A stretch of DNA of 8,747 bases. It comes from Pseudomonadota bacterium. GTDB lineage: Bacteria; Pseudomonadota; Gammaproteobacteria; Burkholderiales; Thiobacillaceae. Location: assembly GCA_021802595.1 (NCBI GenBank), contig JAJZRT010000117.1, forward strand, positions 1 to 8,747, in the 5' to 3' direction. The notes beneath the pieces are model-generated. The model made no database searches, was not told the origin of the DNA, and worked only from the letters and a program-made list of their open reading frames with translations. Positions 8,631-8,747 of this stretch are shown piece after piece (position 1 is the stretch's first letter; every line of letters starts with the position of its first letter). The position numbers and the translations under genes are program-made.

Positions 8631-8747
8631 TCAGACGTTGAACAGGAAGTTCAGTACGTCGCCGTCTTTCACCACATAGTCCTTGCCCTCGGCGCGCATC
8701 TTGCCCGCGTCCTTGGCGCCCTGTTCGCCGCCGTACTGGATGAAGTC
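8631..8747 (-). CDS. ychF: C-terminal end of YchF (EngD), Obg-family P-loop NTPase (partial)
   Basis: On the minus strand the last 38 codons of a gene run in from the right edge and stop at 8633-8631 (TGA). They read [19 protein letters not shown], then [19 protein letters not shown]. This is the nearly invariant C-terminal TGS-domain tail of YchF, a universally conserved ATPase that binds ribosomes and is linked to oxidative-stress response and translation quality. Family members are about 363 residues, so roughly 325 residues, including all nucleotide-binding motifs, lie outside the window. It is a core housekeeping gene, convergent with hsdR, and marks the right border of the R-M locus. 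It looks intact as far as it can be seen. Confidence 0.95.
   Translation of the reverse strand, partial: DFIQYGGEQGAKDAGKMRAEGKDYVVKDGDVLNFLFNV

Noticed and set aside
8425..8679. Plus-strand open frame of 84 codons across the hsdR 3' end
   Set aside because: It overlaps hsdR in another frame and runs into the ychF tail on the opposite strand. It has no ribosome site or recognisable protein signal.

Overview
The window is one compact, same-strand type I restriction-modification (R-M) operon. It has two genes between hsdS and hsdR that are not part of the core R-M machinery. The organism is probably a high-GC proteobacterium. Core genes have hand-counted samples of about 64-68% G+C, and the gene at the right edge ends in the conserved C-terminus of the GTPase/ATPase YchF (EngD). 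I cannot name the genus.

Layout, left to right: (1) the 3' part of hsdM, cut by the window edge just before its SAM-binding motif I; (2) hsdS, with two target-recognition domains (TRDs) around a conserved spacer; (3) a 377-residue protein with a SIR2-like domain that keeps the Asn and His expected of an NAD+-cleaving enzyme; (4) a 670-residue protein with an N-terminal Schlafen/AlbA_2 domain, a GHKL-type ATPase domain, a winged helix, a Gly/Ser heptad-repeat linker and a helical C-terminus; (5) a complete hsdR. After a 78-bp gap comes the tail of ychF, convergent with hsdR on the minus strand.

The five genes are packed as one transcription unit: hsdM/hsdS overlap by 11 nt, hsdS/SIR2 by 4 nt (ATGA), SIR2/Schlafen-GHKL are 7 nt apart, and Schlafen-GHKL/hsdR overlap by 4 nt (ATGA). 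No promoter is visible, because the operon start is outside the window. HsdM and HsdS would form the methyltransferase and HsdR would add cleavage and translocation. The two embedded genes are likely to be co-expressed with them. The main hypothesis is a layered defence locus: restriction as the first line, with a SIR2 NAD+ depletion protein and/or a Schlafen-like nuclease or regulator as a second line or as control of the R-M genes.

Composition is mosaic. Both HsdS TRDs and the SIR2 gene are clearly less G+C-rich (about 48-54% in samples) than hsdM, the HsdS spacer, the Schlafen-GHKL gene and hsdR (about 64-68%). This points to TRD exchange and separate acquisition of the SIR2 gene. I found no RNA genes, insertion sequences, CRISPR arrays or attachment sites.
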